Assembly (NCBI RefSeq): GCF_029227915.1
Contig: NC_079882.1
Location: 18,242,501-18,306,500 of the forward strand
Reading direction: 5' to 3'
Length of the DNA stretch: 64,000 nucleotides
Source of the DNA: Hydractinia symbiolongicarpus
Taxonomy: Eukaryota > Cnidaria > Hydrozoa > Anthoathecata > Hydractiniidae
Shown: piece after piece, positions 13,093-23,356 of the stretch
Numbering within the stretch: position 1 is the stretch's first letter
Layout: every line of letters starts with the position of its first letter
Translations under genes and position numbers: made by a program
The notes under the pieces: model-generated
Databases searched by the model: none
Told to the model about the DNA's origin: nothing
The model's input: only the letters and a program-made list of their open reading frames with translations

Positions 13093-14592
13093 GGTCCTTT
13101 CCTCTTTTCCGCGGCCCTGACATTGTTTGATCTTGCACATTGCTAATGTGCGAATTTTCTATTGGAACAAAAACTAAATATGGTGTGTGTTTAACTAATG
13201 AGGACGTGTACCGAGTGGCGATTCTTTAATCAGAATTTAAGTCATATATTCCTATATTCATTTTAATATAAACAAAAATTAATACAACTTATATTGAGGT
13301 GCACAGTAAGGTGCACCATTTGCATTCACACATGTGCCTGTGTGCTTTTAAGGTGTACAAAAACATGAGGTACATTTTTGTGCACCTAATCAACCTATAA
13401 GGTACACAAAAAGATGTGTACCAAATTTTTATTTTTGAAGCCTTCAAGGTATGAGGCAAGTTAACCCTGTTAGTCCTGGGGTGGAGAGTGGGATGCAGCC
13501 CACCCTGGTAAAAAATTTTTCCATAAATATTTTTAGATTTGTTTTTTTGTTACTTTTTTCAACTGTTATTTAGCTTTAATTTTCCAGAAATTCCTTTTGA
13601 AGAATATGATTGTTTTATATGTTTCAGTTTAAAATTGCACGTTTGTTTAAAAAAAGCAAGCTAGCTTTATATTGCATTCCAAAAGTAAAGGAAATAATAG
13701 TTGGAAAATATTCCGTTCTTTATCGGTCTATAAATAGGCAAACAGCATCATTTGGTCAGTGCTCTGCAGCCAGTAGGCTGCAACAGTTTTACTTTGGTAG
13801 GAGTGTAGGCCAAGTATTACAACAACACACACTGACCACATTGTGAAACAATCTGCTTCACAATCTAAAAACAGAGTTCCCACTTGTTTTAATTAGGTGG
13901 AGGTGGGATGTACTGACAACAGCAAATATTAACGCACTTTTTAAATTTTAGATCTAACTAGGTTGTTCAGTCACTAAACCTTGGTCTAAAAGTTCTGTGT
14001 AGCTTGGCTGCATTTTTCAATTTTTTCATTTTATTTTATTTATTTGTAAGTGTTAGAATTATGACTATTAATTATGGTTATGTGCTAGATATCTCAGTTA
14101 ACATTAAACACAAACTGGTACCAAAAGCTCCATAGATAGCTGTAGCAAAGCAGAAGCAACAGACCAGAAGATAGAGTGTGCAATGTCGTTTTTTAATTCC
14201 CAATTACTGTGTGGGGAAATAAAAAAAGGAAGCTGATATATTTATTCAAGCATGCACAATCTTCTAGCTGGGTTTAATCAGAGCACTTTTTTTTTCAACA
14301 ATAAAATACACATCAAAGAATCTTTTCTTCTGTATTGATGGACTGTATTTCTAGTAACTTACAGTAATAAAGTTAAAATAATTAAGAGGGAACAGGACTA
14401 ATAATCAACAATGTAGCACATACAACTATATACCAAAAATTTATAAAGAATCAAATTCTCGATACATGAATTAGTATTCTCCTGTTGTAACTTTGTATAA
14501 TAAATGTCTTCATTTTATAGCCTTTGTATAATATGTTTTACTGCATATCACATTATTTATTGTATATGTGAAATCTATTCAATCTTACTTAC

Positions 14593-14638
14593 TTTTCTCA
14601 GCTGTTTGGACTACATACTGATATAACTCTGCAGCTTC
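14593..14638 (-). CDS. ATM: ATM coding exon 3 (46 nt)
   Basis: A short exon between tatcatttag and gtaagtaag. It encodes EAAELYQYVVQTAEK plus one base, leaving phase 1. The corresponding ATM segment is the helix around QEISSLVKYFIKCANRR. The strong donor (GTAAGT) and the phase match to the exons on both sides support it despite its length. It is too short to stand out as an open frame. Confidence 0.75.
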
Positions 14639-15020
14639 CTAAATGATAAAGAAAAGAAAACTGATATTTTTAGGGTGAAATAACAGTAAAAACTGACACC
14701 TTCTCACACATTATATAACTAAGGCGGACTGGAATTAAATGTTATTCGATTTTCCAAAGTAGCGCAAACAAGTCTGTATTGGGAAAACACAAAACATATA
14801 ATTTTATAGAATGACCCTGCCAAAAATGCTTTGAAAAGCAAAGATTGTTTATTATATTTGTGTTCTTTGAACATTAAAATTAACAATTAAAATTATTAAT
14901 AATGTACATATTAGTAAATCAAGTTCAAATGTATTTACCTAAGGTATAACATCTTTTATTGCTTTTCTCACTCTTAAAAAAATCAGCCTTGCAAAAAGAG
15001 AACGTTTTTAAAACAAATAC

Positions 15021-15218
15021 CTGGTGTTTTCTAACAGAAAAATTTGTGCTTTTAACACAAGTGCCAAAATCAATTTCAGCATAAACATAACTTCCAACAC
15101 AACGGATGACACCCTCCCAGGTAGAATTATCACTTTTTTCAGCACCATTGCTAGAACAATCCAGTGCTTTTATGATTTCTTGATCTTTTAATAACACGGC
15201 CAACTTTGTAGCAGCTTG
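15021..15218 (-). CDS. ATM: ATM coding exon 2
   Basis: Sixty-six codons lie between the acceptor ...tttgacag and the donor gtatttg, phase 0 at both ends. The peptide runs from QAATKLAVLLKD through EIIKALDCSS and TWEGVIRCVGSYVYAEID to SVRKHQ. It aligns with the human ATM stretch KRLIRDPETIKHLD...NWDAVFRFLQKYIQKE. It is the most diagnostic exon in the window and is free of stops. The open frame runs on past the donor, but that extension is intron. Confidence 0.85.
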
Positions 15219-15317
15219 CTGTCAAATGCCAAATCATAAATAAAATGTCATAGATAAAACGTCATAGATAAAAATTTCAGTGCTTACCTTAAAATTAGGG
15301 CTTTAAACAATAAATGT

Positions 15318-16770
15318 TAAAGGGGCACTCCAGTGAAAAAAAATATTTGAAAAAAATTGTATTTTTGATAAGACAATACATAAATATGTCAGAATAAAAC
15401 TTTTACAATCGTTAAAAATCTTTATTTATACCTTAATCAGTTCTGTAAACATCTTCGATTTTAAATAAATTTGCAAGGTCGCGTAAAATCGAGAGGACTA
15501 GGTCTGAATAAATAAGCATACGTCACATCGTGCAGAAAGTCCGTGGAGCTCAGCAGCACACCTTCTAAAAGTTTGTTTACTTACTGTTGACATTGTTTGT
15601 TGATAAGACGTCTTTTAACAATGACGAAGATTATAACTTAGAAAACATAGAATCGGCTAATTCTCTTCATGAAAAAGACTTTACAAATCTACAGGCACAC
15701 GACTTCGAACCTCTTGAGTCCCACAAGGGAGAAATTAATAATGATGCAAAGTGACTGTCTTTTACTGACTCAAAGCAACGTTCTTAGCAAAATATTTTCT
15801 TTTTTTAAACATTCTTTTCGTCAAAAAACTTTATCATTTGCTTCAGTAAAAAATCTTTCTTACTTTACAAGTCAATTTATTTTTACTTTACAGCTCAGCA
15901 ATATTTTTCCTCCGTAGCGCTTTTTTGCGCACAAATGCAAACAAATTTTATGTAACATTTTAATTTTCTACGTGATGGAGGACATTGATATGCGTGATCG
16001 AAAGATCGAATAATGTTCGGATCATGATAAGTTCGTAAAACGGGGTAATAATTTTGTATAAATAAAAATCATTCTTATGATTATGGTAGGTCATAAATGC
16101 GTTGCAAAGCTACTGACTTATAAGTGGCTGTTTTGACAAAGCTGTTTTAGAAGCTGCATTATCAGCATTACATGCAGCCTTAAAAAGTTACAAAGATTGA
16201 AGAAAATGGGTACATTTACCCCCTGAAAATATTCGGCATGTCCTTCCATCAAAAAAGCTTCTTTTTTGAAAAACAAAGAATAGAAACTTGAGCGCTACGA
16301 AAGATACATGTGTAACTAGAAAACTTTTTTGTCTGTGTTTGTATTGGAAATTGGTATAATGTTCTTTTATTTAATATAAAAATGTACAAAACATTTGGTT
16401 GTGTTCTGTGGATATAAGTACAAGTATTGAAATGAGAAGAAATGAGAAACTTTGATCACGTTCAGTAGCTAAAATGGCATTTTTACAAAGTGGCAATATT
16501 TTAATATGGAAGTTTATTTCCTGCAAATCTCTTTTAAAAGAACTATCTGTGAAAACTTACTTCTTTACACTTCTCTGATCGATCGGTACATCAAAACGCA
16601 GAGCAACTAACCATTTTTTAAATATTTAAACGTAAATTACATACAAAAAGCTATTTAATGTAAGCTATAGGTCTTAACATGAACGTTCTCTGCGCTCGCT
16701 TAAACTTTCTGCACAATGTAATGTCGTTATTTATAATCAAGTCCAGTCCTAAATTAAATCGCGCCTGTCT
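15318..16770 (+). pseudogene. Degraded TIR transposon with a short acidic coding remnant
   Basis: The words acgtcacatcgtgcagaaag (about 15520) and its imperfect inverse near 16700-16740 suggest subterminal inverted repeats. A possible left edge is ggggcactccagtg at 15322. On the plus strand, 15618-15755 reads an acidic peptide (NNDEDYNLENIE... FEPLESHKGE) and then stops. It resembles the lead region of P2X7-like-domain proteins encoded by some cnidarian transposons, but that domain itself is not present. The family assignment is tentative. Confidence 0.3.
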
Positions 16771-17714
16771 GTTTTTTTATGAGAAAAAAATTGAATATGC
16801 AAAGGCTTGTACAACAATTTTAAATAAGAAAAACAAGTGAAGTAAGTTTTTTTTGATTTCTTATGCTTTTCTGAATACGTATTAAATAAAAAAAAGTGAG
16901 AGAAAGTGAAAGGTGAGTTAGGCAGTAAGTGGGATTACATCCATGGTGCCCCAATGCAGACCTGCAGAAGAATGTTAGCGATGCACATAGATACAGGAAA
17001 TTCCACAAAGAAAACAAGAAAATATATACTGTAGGATTACATTAAAACACAAAACCTAGAGAGGGGCTGTGTCTTACCACGTATTTACAGCGATGGTGCA
17101 CTGTTTTGTTTGCGGTGTCAATCTGCCCCTAAACCAGGCTCCAGACTATCTTTTCACCAGGGTTGACTTTTCTCTGTAACTATTGTAAAACTAGGGGTTG
17201 TTTATTTCCTTTTACCACTAAAGCCATTTTTCACACATGTTTTTAACGAATAAAGAATTGAAATTTCCTTCTACGAAGAGACTTGTACTGAAGACCATAA
17301 CTATTCTGGTTTGAAAAAAAGAAATGAGATGTGCAGAAGATGGATTAATAGTAGCATGTGTTTAAATTGTATTAAAAATAAAACAGGTTCCTCAAGAGCT
17401 TGTGGCAAAAATTAAATCGCAAATGAGCAATACCAAAATATTCTTTGCATATGAATACTGCATAAAATTTCTTTCTGAGAAAGGGAAAAAAAAATTTAAA
17501 TAATTCTCAGGTGAGCATTTTTTATAAAGTTAAAAATTTAAAGAAATATACTTTCTATAAATGTATGTAAACAAAAATAACATTAGAGTTATACTCAACA
17601 ATAATATTGGAAGTTGTAAGACCACAAGAAGAAACTAACCAAGCTTTAATGAATAAAATGCTCAATTTTTTGAATCGTTAATTAAAGAAGATAAATGTTC
17701 TTAAGAGCTTTGCA

Positions 17715-18260
17715 GGTGAAAAAAGCATTTCTATCCCCGTTTGTTCTTAAACCTTTAAAATGCAATCTAACGAAGCTTTTCTATCGTGGTTCTTTGAACG
17801 GGATCTAAAAAAGCTTTTTTTGTCACCGTTCTTAAATTTTTAAAACGCCATCTAACAAAGCTTTTCTATGAAAAAGTTTCAATCTTTGTTTAAATTTTAA
17901 AATATAATTATTTCTATCGCTTAAAAGCTTTATTTACCCCGCACAACTAACAATGCCGTCTCGGTAGTCTATTTAGTGTCAACACAAAACTTTTATTTGA
18001 TAAAACTATTAAACAATGGCTCTTCGTGTCACATTAGTTAGAATTTGATAACATTTACAATTTTGCTATTGGGAATAATTATTCTAACATAATAGTTATG
18101 CGCAGTTATAATAAGTTATTTTTTCTTCAAGAATCATTTGTTTATTACACGCAACTTACAAAACTCACAAGAAAATTAATAAGAACAAAAAATAAACAAT
18201 TACCGCCTCTGAGAAAAAGTTGCGAAACTTAAGCGTACACGTACGCTTACATCTTGACTG
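17715..18260 (-). repeat. Dispersed repeat C, copy 1
   Basis: The reverse complement of about 17720-17965 matches 29735-30000: ggcattgttagttg, aaataaagcttttaagcgat and repeated gatagaaa...gcattttaaa units. A nearby word, cttgactgtactgtat at 18253, recurs at 30299 in the forward orientation, so the copies are rearranged relative to each other. Confidence 0.55.
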
Positions 18261-19706
18261 TACTGTATTATTCCTTTTTTGTCAACACAGATAAGAAATA
18301 GATAAATATAAATAATGCCACAATAGAACTTCCCTTTGTCGTCTTTTTTTTTTCATCCATATTAAAATATTTCACGTTTTAAAAACTCACAATCAACATT
18401 GTCTCCTAGATGAAATGAATGAATAGTTTTCAGGAATTTATGCACAGTACTATAACTAGTGGCGATTGGTACTGCACTGTTTGTGTATACATTTTTTGAA
18501 ACAAAGAATGAAATGGGACAAGAACTTATTTAGCGTTAATTTGATGATATTAAAGTTAATTATTTAAAAGATTAAAAATCTTGCCACTTTTTTATTTGAA
18601 CATTATTTGGGCTACCAGAGACAAGGAAGTTTAAAGGGAACCCGAGGTATAAAATGATGTCGGACTTATATGTTGAAAAAAAGTTTTATGTTAATCAATT
18701 CACCTTTATAATGTCTATGCATTGATAAAGTTGATAAATGCACATCCCTTAGCAGGTCTAAAATTACTAATGACTGAAAATGTGAAAATTTGCTATTACT
18801 TAAATATGACATCATAATTATGCAACATAATTAAATCTGAAATTCTTGAAATGTCAATATCTTGAGAACGAAAGGAGCTTTTTAAAAAATTTAAAAAGTC
18901 TTGTTAACCAACTTTTTGAGCTCTATAATATAAGTCCAATATAAATTTACACCTTGGGTTTCCTTTAGGATCAAGAGAGTTTCTAGCTCGGTTCTTGAGT
19001 TTGGGGTTTACAAGTATTAACGTCCTCCTCTTGTCTCCATAATAAAATAATAAAAATGGTGCAGGAAAAATAAAAAATAACAATGAAAATAAAAGTTTCA
19101 GCCTCACGGTGTTAACTATATTGCTTCTAATATACTATGGTATAATGTAACATTATATTCAAGATGCTATTGTGATATTTTTACTATTGCTAGCACTTAA
19201 AACAAATATTTTATCCCTGATGGTTATTGTGATCGCTGAAAATTAAATATGACTGAGTCAATTTTTTTCAGCGGACAAAAATAACAAAATTACTCCACAA
19301 AAGAATGCAAAAAATTGGCATTTTTTCACAATTTAATCACTCACAAGTTATATGAAACTGCTTTAAATGACCCAGTTGAAGCTTGATATTTGTTTTTTTA
19401 ATCACTCAGAGTGTATCGGTTATACACTATGCCTTGATGTTTAGCTACGCTCTTGATAAACAACTGTTTAATGTCAAATTTCGGTGATCAGTGATGTTGT
19501 TGATTGACCATTAATTTAAACGGTGATCAAAAGGATCATCATAGCTTTATGACTTATGCACTTTGTGCATGATCACTAATTTAGGTGTCATGATGCCAGT
19601 ACAGTAAAGCCATCTAGATATGTGGGAGCATGCAACATGCAATTGCATGCCTTAGAGAGCTGTCAAAGATTGATATTCTAAAATTATATATGGTCTAAAT
19701 AATTAC

Positions 19707-19778
19707 CTTTCTAACAGTTGACTTTTCAGACAAAAGTCCAGAACAGTAGCTGGATACATTGGCCAACAACCTTGCCAT
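19707..19778 (-). CDS. ATM: ATM coding exon 1 (start codon)
   Basis: This exon has 24 codons, begins ATG GCA AGG and ends ACT GTT AGA AAG before the donor gtaatt. The triplet just upstream is TAG, which is both an in-frame stop and a possible splice acceptor (attcatttttag). The ATG at 19778 is therefore the earliest possible start, and a non-coding 5' UTR exon may lie further right. The peptide contains LLSEKSTVRK, which leads into the TAN-like motif used by ATM/Tel1 proteins for localisation and telomere or damage functions. It ends in phase 0 and joins in frame to the exon at 15218. Confidence 0.8.
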
Positions 19779-19904
19779 CTAAAAATGAATACAGAAATAA
19801 TTGAGTTATCCTTTAACTTATCTTTTAACTTTATTAAAATTTTAATATACAGTACAGTCTGAATGTAATCTACCGCGGACACAAAACTCACAGTTATCTT
19901 AGGT

Positions 19905-20092
19905 CTTTATACATATTTTTAACAATGATAAAGTTCGTTTCATTAAACAAGTTCGTTAAACAAATATTATTCGCGCTTATTCATGCGTCTTATTATAAAT
20001 AAACTTTGTTTTGTTTACGAAATTCACTACGTCTCATAAAAAAAACTAAACTTTATTTTATTAGAATTAAATAATAAGTTTAAATAATATTG
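19905..20092 (-). repeat. Dispersed repeat A, copy 2
   Basis: The reverse complement of this stretch follows 4325-4530. It lies directly upstream of the LINE, between the first coding ATM exon and the transposon. If ATM has a 5' UTR exon or promoter on this side, this repeat lies near it. Confidence 0.55.
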
Positions 20093-20278
20093 GTTTCGAT
20101 GGGTGAAGGGTCTCCTTAGGGTCTCCTTAAGAGACAAGAGAGGAGGACAAACTGCGTAAACGGGGCTGGAACTCTAAGGAGTGAAGGTGTCGCTCACGGT
20201 AGGACAGATGTCAGATGTGAGCATCGTCAGACCGTTACCCAGCTATCACATCACAAGGTAGATAACACTAGGTTGAGG

Positions 20279-21658
20279 ATGGCTAGTGTAAATGTTGGTA
20301 CTCTGAGAGGTAGAGCAGGTGAAGTAGTTGAAATGTGAGAACGTAGATCTGTTGATATGTGTTGTGTTCAGGAAGTTAGGTGGAGAGGAGCTTCAGTGAG
20401 ATTTGTGGAAGGTATGAGGGCAAGGTATAAGCTTTTTTGGATTGGTAATAGTGATGGATATGGAGGAGTTGGCATATTCGTTGCAGAGAAGTGGGTAGAA
20501 AAAGCAATAGATGTTATGCGTGTTAATAGTCGTATTATAGTGATAAAGTTTTTGATAGGTAATAGGATTGTCACTTTTCTGTCAGTTTATGCTCCACAGT
20601 GTGGACTCAGTGAGGAAGATAAAGATAAGTTTTATGATGAGTTAATAGCAGTCACATCAAAGTCTGGAGACACTGAACTTGTCATGGTGGGTGGCGACTT
20701 TAATGGTCATGTTGGGAAGTCATCTGAAGGTTATAGAGGTGTGCATGGAGGCTATGGATTTGGGAGCAGAAATAAGGAAGGGGAGAGATTGCTTGAGTTT
20801 GGAATGGCAACGGACATGGTGGTTTGCAACACATCATTCAGTAAGAGACAGAGTAGGCTGATAACATATGAGTCAGGTGGTTGTAAGACACAGATAGATT
20901 ACTTTTTGATTAGAAAGTCAGACAAGAAAGTAGTGAAGGACATGAAAGTTATATCGGGGGAAGAGTGTGTTTCCCAGCATAGGTTGCTGGTTTGTGATAT
21001 TATCTTGAAGAGTGTCAGAGAAGCCAAGAGAAAGTACAGGCCCCGTCGAAAAGTCTGGAAGCTGAAGGAAGAGATTGTAGCAAGACAATTTAGTGCAAAA
21101 GTTCAGCAGTTAGCCTACAATAGTCAATGTGATAGTGACAATGTTGAAAGTACTTGGACTACCTTGAAGAATTGTCTTCTAGAAGCTTCTGATGATACCT
21201 GTGGGTGGACGAAAGGACCAGCTAGACATAGACAGACCTGGTGGTGGAATAATGAGGTTGACCAGTGTATAAAGGAAAAGAGGAAACTTTGGAAAGAGTG
21301 GAAGTCAGGTGGTAGTAAAAATATTTACTTAGAAGCTAAGCGTCGGGCTTGTACAGCAGTGTATAAGGCAAAATCAGAAGCAGAGAGAAACAGATTTGCA
21401 GATGTGTTAAGAAGGAAAGACCAGCGCAATGAGGTATTCAAGATAGCAAAGCAAATGAAGAAGACTAATCAAGATATTGTAAGTGAGAAGTGTATACGTA
21501 ATGATGAAGGTGTTTTGGCTAGCACAGAGGAGGAGAAAAGGGTAGCTTGGAAGAATCATTATCAGAGGTTGCTTAACACTGAGTTTGATTGGGACGAGGA
21601 TAATTTGTCTGATGATGATGTCGTAGAAGGGCCAGCCATGCAGATCAAGACAGAATGA
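20279..21658 (+). CDS. LINE endonuclease half (interrupted once by TGA)
   Basis: An APE/EEP-fold endonuclease that would nick target DNA to prime reverse transcription. The domain starts at ATG 20279 with ASVNVGTLRG. A TGA at 20336 breaks it, and an open stretch of 433 codons runs from ATG 20357 to the TGA at 21656. Motifs are CCVQEVRW (catalytic Glu near residue 6 of the open part), GGDFNGHVGK (Asp/Asn), TQIDYFLIR and SQHRLLV (His). The C-terminal third is a basic linker. The second TGA separates it from the RT part in the same frame, so it was probably one protein. Many database entries for this family carry an unrelated host-gene name (craniofacial development protein 2-like). Confidence 0.85.
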
Positions 21659-21661
21659 GTA

Positions 21662-23314
21662 GTGGAGGCTATTAGGAAAATGAAGATTGGCAAGGCTGCA
21701 GGAGTATCAGGTATTGTTGCAGAGATGGTAAAAGCATCTGGATATATTGGAGTTGAGCTTATTACAAGTCTTGCTAACCAGATTATAAAGGATGGTGCTA
21801 TTCCGAGTGAGTGGCAGTCGAGTGTAATAGTGAATTGTTTCAAGGGCAAGGGTGATGCATTAGAAAGGGGTAACTATAGAGGTTTGAAGTTGGTTGATCA
21901 AGTAATGAAAGTTATTGAAAGAGTGATTGATAAGTTACTTAGAGAAAGAATTGATATAGATAAGATGCAATTTGGTTTTGTTCCAGGGCGTGGCACTACA
22001 GATGCAATATTTTTACTCAGACAGCTTCAGGAAAAGTATTTAGGAAAGAGAAAGAATCTCTATTTTGCCTTTGTAGATTTAGAGAAAGCTTTTGATAGAG
22101 TGCCACGTAAAGTTATTTGGTGGGCTATGAGAAAATTAGGTGTGGATGAGTGGCTAGTTACGATGGTTCAGTCTATGTACAGCAATGCTAGAAGTCGTGT
22201 CAGGATTAACGATTCACTTAGTGATGAATTTAGTGTAAATGTTGGTGTACATCAGGGTTCTGTACTTAGTCCTTTGTTGTTTATTCTAGTCTTAGAAGCG
22301 CTGTCGATGGAGTTCAGAACAGGTTGCCCATGGGAGTTATTGTATGCAGATGATTTGGTTCTCATAGCAGAGTCGATGGAAGAATTAGTTGAAAAGTTTG
22401 AGAAGTGGAAGAAAGGACTAGAAGAGAAAGGGCTGAAGGTAAACACAGCAAAGTCTAAAGTCATGATAAGTAGCATTGCAGCCAAGTGTGACCTTGTAGT
22501 TGGAAAGTGGCCTTGTGGAGTTTGCAGGAAAGGGGTTGGTAGTAACTCAATTTTTTGTCAGACTTGCAAGCATTGGGTACATAAGAAGTGCAGTAGTATT
22601 AGTGGAAGGTTAAGAGCTGGCATACAGTTTGTATGCAAGCGTTGCAAAGGTGAGATTATAGAGAATGAAGTATTTCCAGCTTTAATGATGTACAACAGTG
22701 GCTCGTTAGAGATAGTCAAGAACTTCTGTTACTTAGGTGATATGTTGGGCAGTGAAGGGGGTGTTGGAAGAAGTGTTACTTGCAGGATAGGTTCTGCTTG
22801 GAAAAAGTTTAGAGAGTTACTTCCTTTATTGACTAGCAGAGTCCTGTCAATTGAGGTAAAAGGTAAGTTGTATGAGGCCTGTGTAAGAAGTGTTATGTTG
22901 TACGGTAGTGAGACATGGGCAGTGAAGCAGGAAGATCTTGACCGTTTAGAAAGGAATGATATGAGAATGGTTAGGTGGATGTGTAAGGCCAGTCTGAGAG
23001 ACAGAAAGAGTTCAGATGAGCTAAGAAGCAGGCTAAGTCTCTGTAGAATTAAAGATGTTATCCAGATAAGAAGATTGAATTGGCTGGGGCACTTGGAAAG
23101 AATGGAGGAGGATAATTGGGTAAGAAAGTGTAGAGACTTGATAGTTCCTGGGGCAAAGCCCAGAGGCAGACCGAGAAAGACTTGGCAGGAGGTTATAAGG
23201 ACAGACTTGATAGAGAGGAAGTTGAGTTTAGATCTAACACAGTCTAGATCAGATTGGAAGAGGGTCATTAATATACCCTGTCCAACCCATGCTAGCATGG
23301 AAAACGGACGTTAA
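21662..23314 (+). CDS. LINE reverse transcriptase with embedded PHD-like finger
   Basis: A reverse transcriptase in the same frame as the endonuclease. Numbering from 21662: KIGKAAG (fingers, 8-14), motif A FAFVDLEKAFDRV (135-147), motif B GVHQGSVLSPLLF (195-207) and motif C YADD (228-231). A C4HC3 zinc finger follows: C285, C288, C299, C302, H307, C310, C325, C328, with WVH before the sixth ligand as in PHD fingers. The C-terminal part carries LYGSETWAVKQEDLDRLE and RRLNWLGHLERM, typical of this LINE group. The codon at 21662 is GTG, so translation depends on readthrough or on the upstream start. The copy is probably dead but recent. Confidence 0.88.
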   Translation: MEAIRKMKIGKAAGVSGIVAEMVKASGYIGVELITSLANQIIKDGAIPSEWQSSVIVNCFKGKGDALERGNYRGLKLVDQVMKVIERVIDKLLRERIDIDKMQFGFVPGRGTTDAIFLLRQLQEKYLGKRKNLYFAFVDLEKAFDRVPRKVIWWAMRKLGVDEWLVTMVQSMYSNARSRVRINDSLSDEFSVNVGVHQGSVLSPLLFILVLEALSMEFRTGCPWELLYADDLVLIAESMEELVEKFEKWKKGLEEKGLKVNTAKSKVMISSIAAKCDLVVGKWPCGVCRKGVGSNSIFCQTCKHWVHKKCSSISGRLRAGIQFVCKRCKGEIIENEVFPALMMYNSGSLEIVKNFCYLGDMLGSEGGVGRSVTCRIGSAWKKFRELLPLLTSRVLSIEVKGKLYEACVRSVMLYGSETWAVKQEDLDRLERNDMRMVRWMCKASLRDRKSSDELRSRLSLCRIKDVIQIRRLNWLGHLERMEEDNWVRKCRDLIVPGAKPRGRPRKTWQEVIRTDLIERKLSLDLTQSRSDWKRVINIPCPTHASMENGR

Positions 23315-23317
23315 GCC

Positions 23318-23343
23318 GAGAATGATGATGATGATGATGCTGA
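23318..23343 (+). repeat. LINE 3' microsatellite tail (ATG)n
   Basis: gaatgatgatgatgatgatg directly after the coding end and ahead of gctgatgg. It is consistent with the 3' terminus of a LINE that ends in short tandem repeats rather than poly(A). Confidence 0.7.
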
Positions 23344-23356
23344 TGGAATTAAATAA

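Larger units (their letters stand above)
5598..14592 (-). other. ATM intron 3 (9 kb)
   Basis: The largest intron seen. From left to right it contains a short plus-strand acidic coding-like stretch at 6121-6224, repeat B (6985-7495), a (TA)n tract, the 8837-11702 TIR element, the MITE at 12559-13092, and a hairpin-rich GTGCAC/TGTACA stretch at about 13300-13430. The remaining blocks (5600-6120, 6230-6980, 7500-8620, 13440-14590) show only AT-rich sequence with many TAGCTAGC words. Confidence 0.55.
15219..19706 (-). other. ATM intron 1
   Basis: A 4.5-kb intron between the start-codon exon and the second exon. It holds a degraded TIR element (about 15318-16770) and a stretch (17715-18260) related to repeat C in the Kolobok-like element. 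The remaining parts (16780-17700, 18270-19700) show no clear feature beyond AT-rich sequence. A possible THAP-like start (MVHCFVCGVN) at 17093 is too weak to call. Confidence 0.5.
256..19778 (-). other. ATM: 5' part of an ATM-type PIKK kinase gene (seven coding exons, gene continues off the left edge)
   Basis: Seven exons on the minus strand, each with GT-AG borders, join with consistent phases into 302 codons. The translation follows the ATM N-terminus in order: a start region with a TAN-like helix (about residues 14-31), the block EIIKALD...TWEGVIR, then YSNVMLKSILS, RWHEFTRYYFQLL and LGDTLFPVLRCFW, each matching the corresponding ATM block (IKHLD..NWDAVFR, LLKDILS, QQWLELFSVYFRL, LGDEILPTLLYIW). 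ATM is the apical kinase of the double-strand-break response. The window covers only N-terminal helical repeats, not the kinase domain. Introns hold several transposons. The promoter and any 5' UTR exon were not located. In vertebrates ATM lies head-to-head with NPAT; nothing NPAT-like was recognised to the right. Confidence 0.85.
20095..23345 (+). mobile_element. Near-complete APE-type non-LTR retrotransposon (LINE)
   Basis: The element carries an APE/EEP endonuclease followed by RT and a C-terminal region. It ends in a short (ATG/TGA)n tract, as in RTE-like and related LINEs whose 3' ends are microsatellites. An 11-bp word (gaattaaataa) occurs at 20064-20074 and 23346-23356 and may be the target duplication. 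It is AT-rich, though, and repeat A lies between the left copy and the coding start. Two in-frame TGA codons interrupt an otherwise open frame. The exact 5' end is uncertain, and clade placement needs a phylogeny. Confidence 0.8.

Noticed and set aside
17093-17160. THAP start MVHCFVCGVN
   Set aside because: Only the first Cys pair is present. No FP, W or H ligand blocks follow in any frame within a reasonable distance.
22729-23298. 189-codon minus-strand open frame
   Set aside because: It is a shadow of the LINE reverse transcriptase on the opposite strand.
20064-23356. gaattaaataa as a certain LINE target duplication
   Set aside because: The 11-bp match is very AT-rich, and repeat A lies between the left copy and the LINE start, so it is kept only as a possibility.
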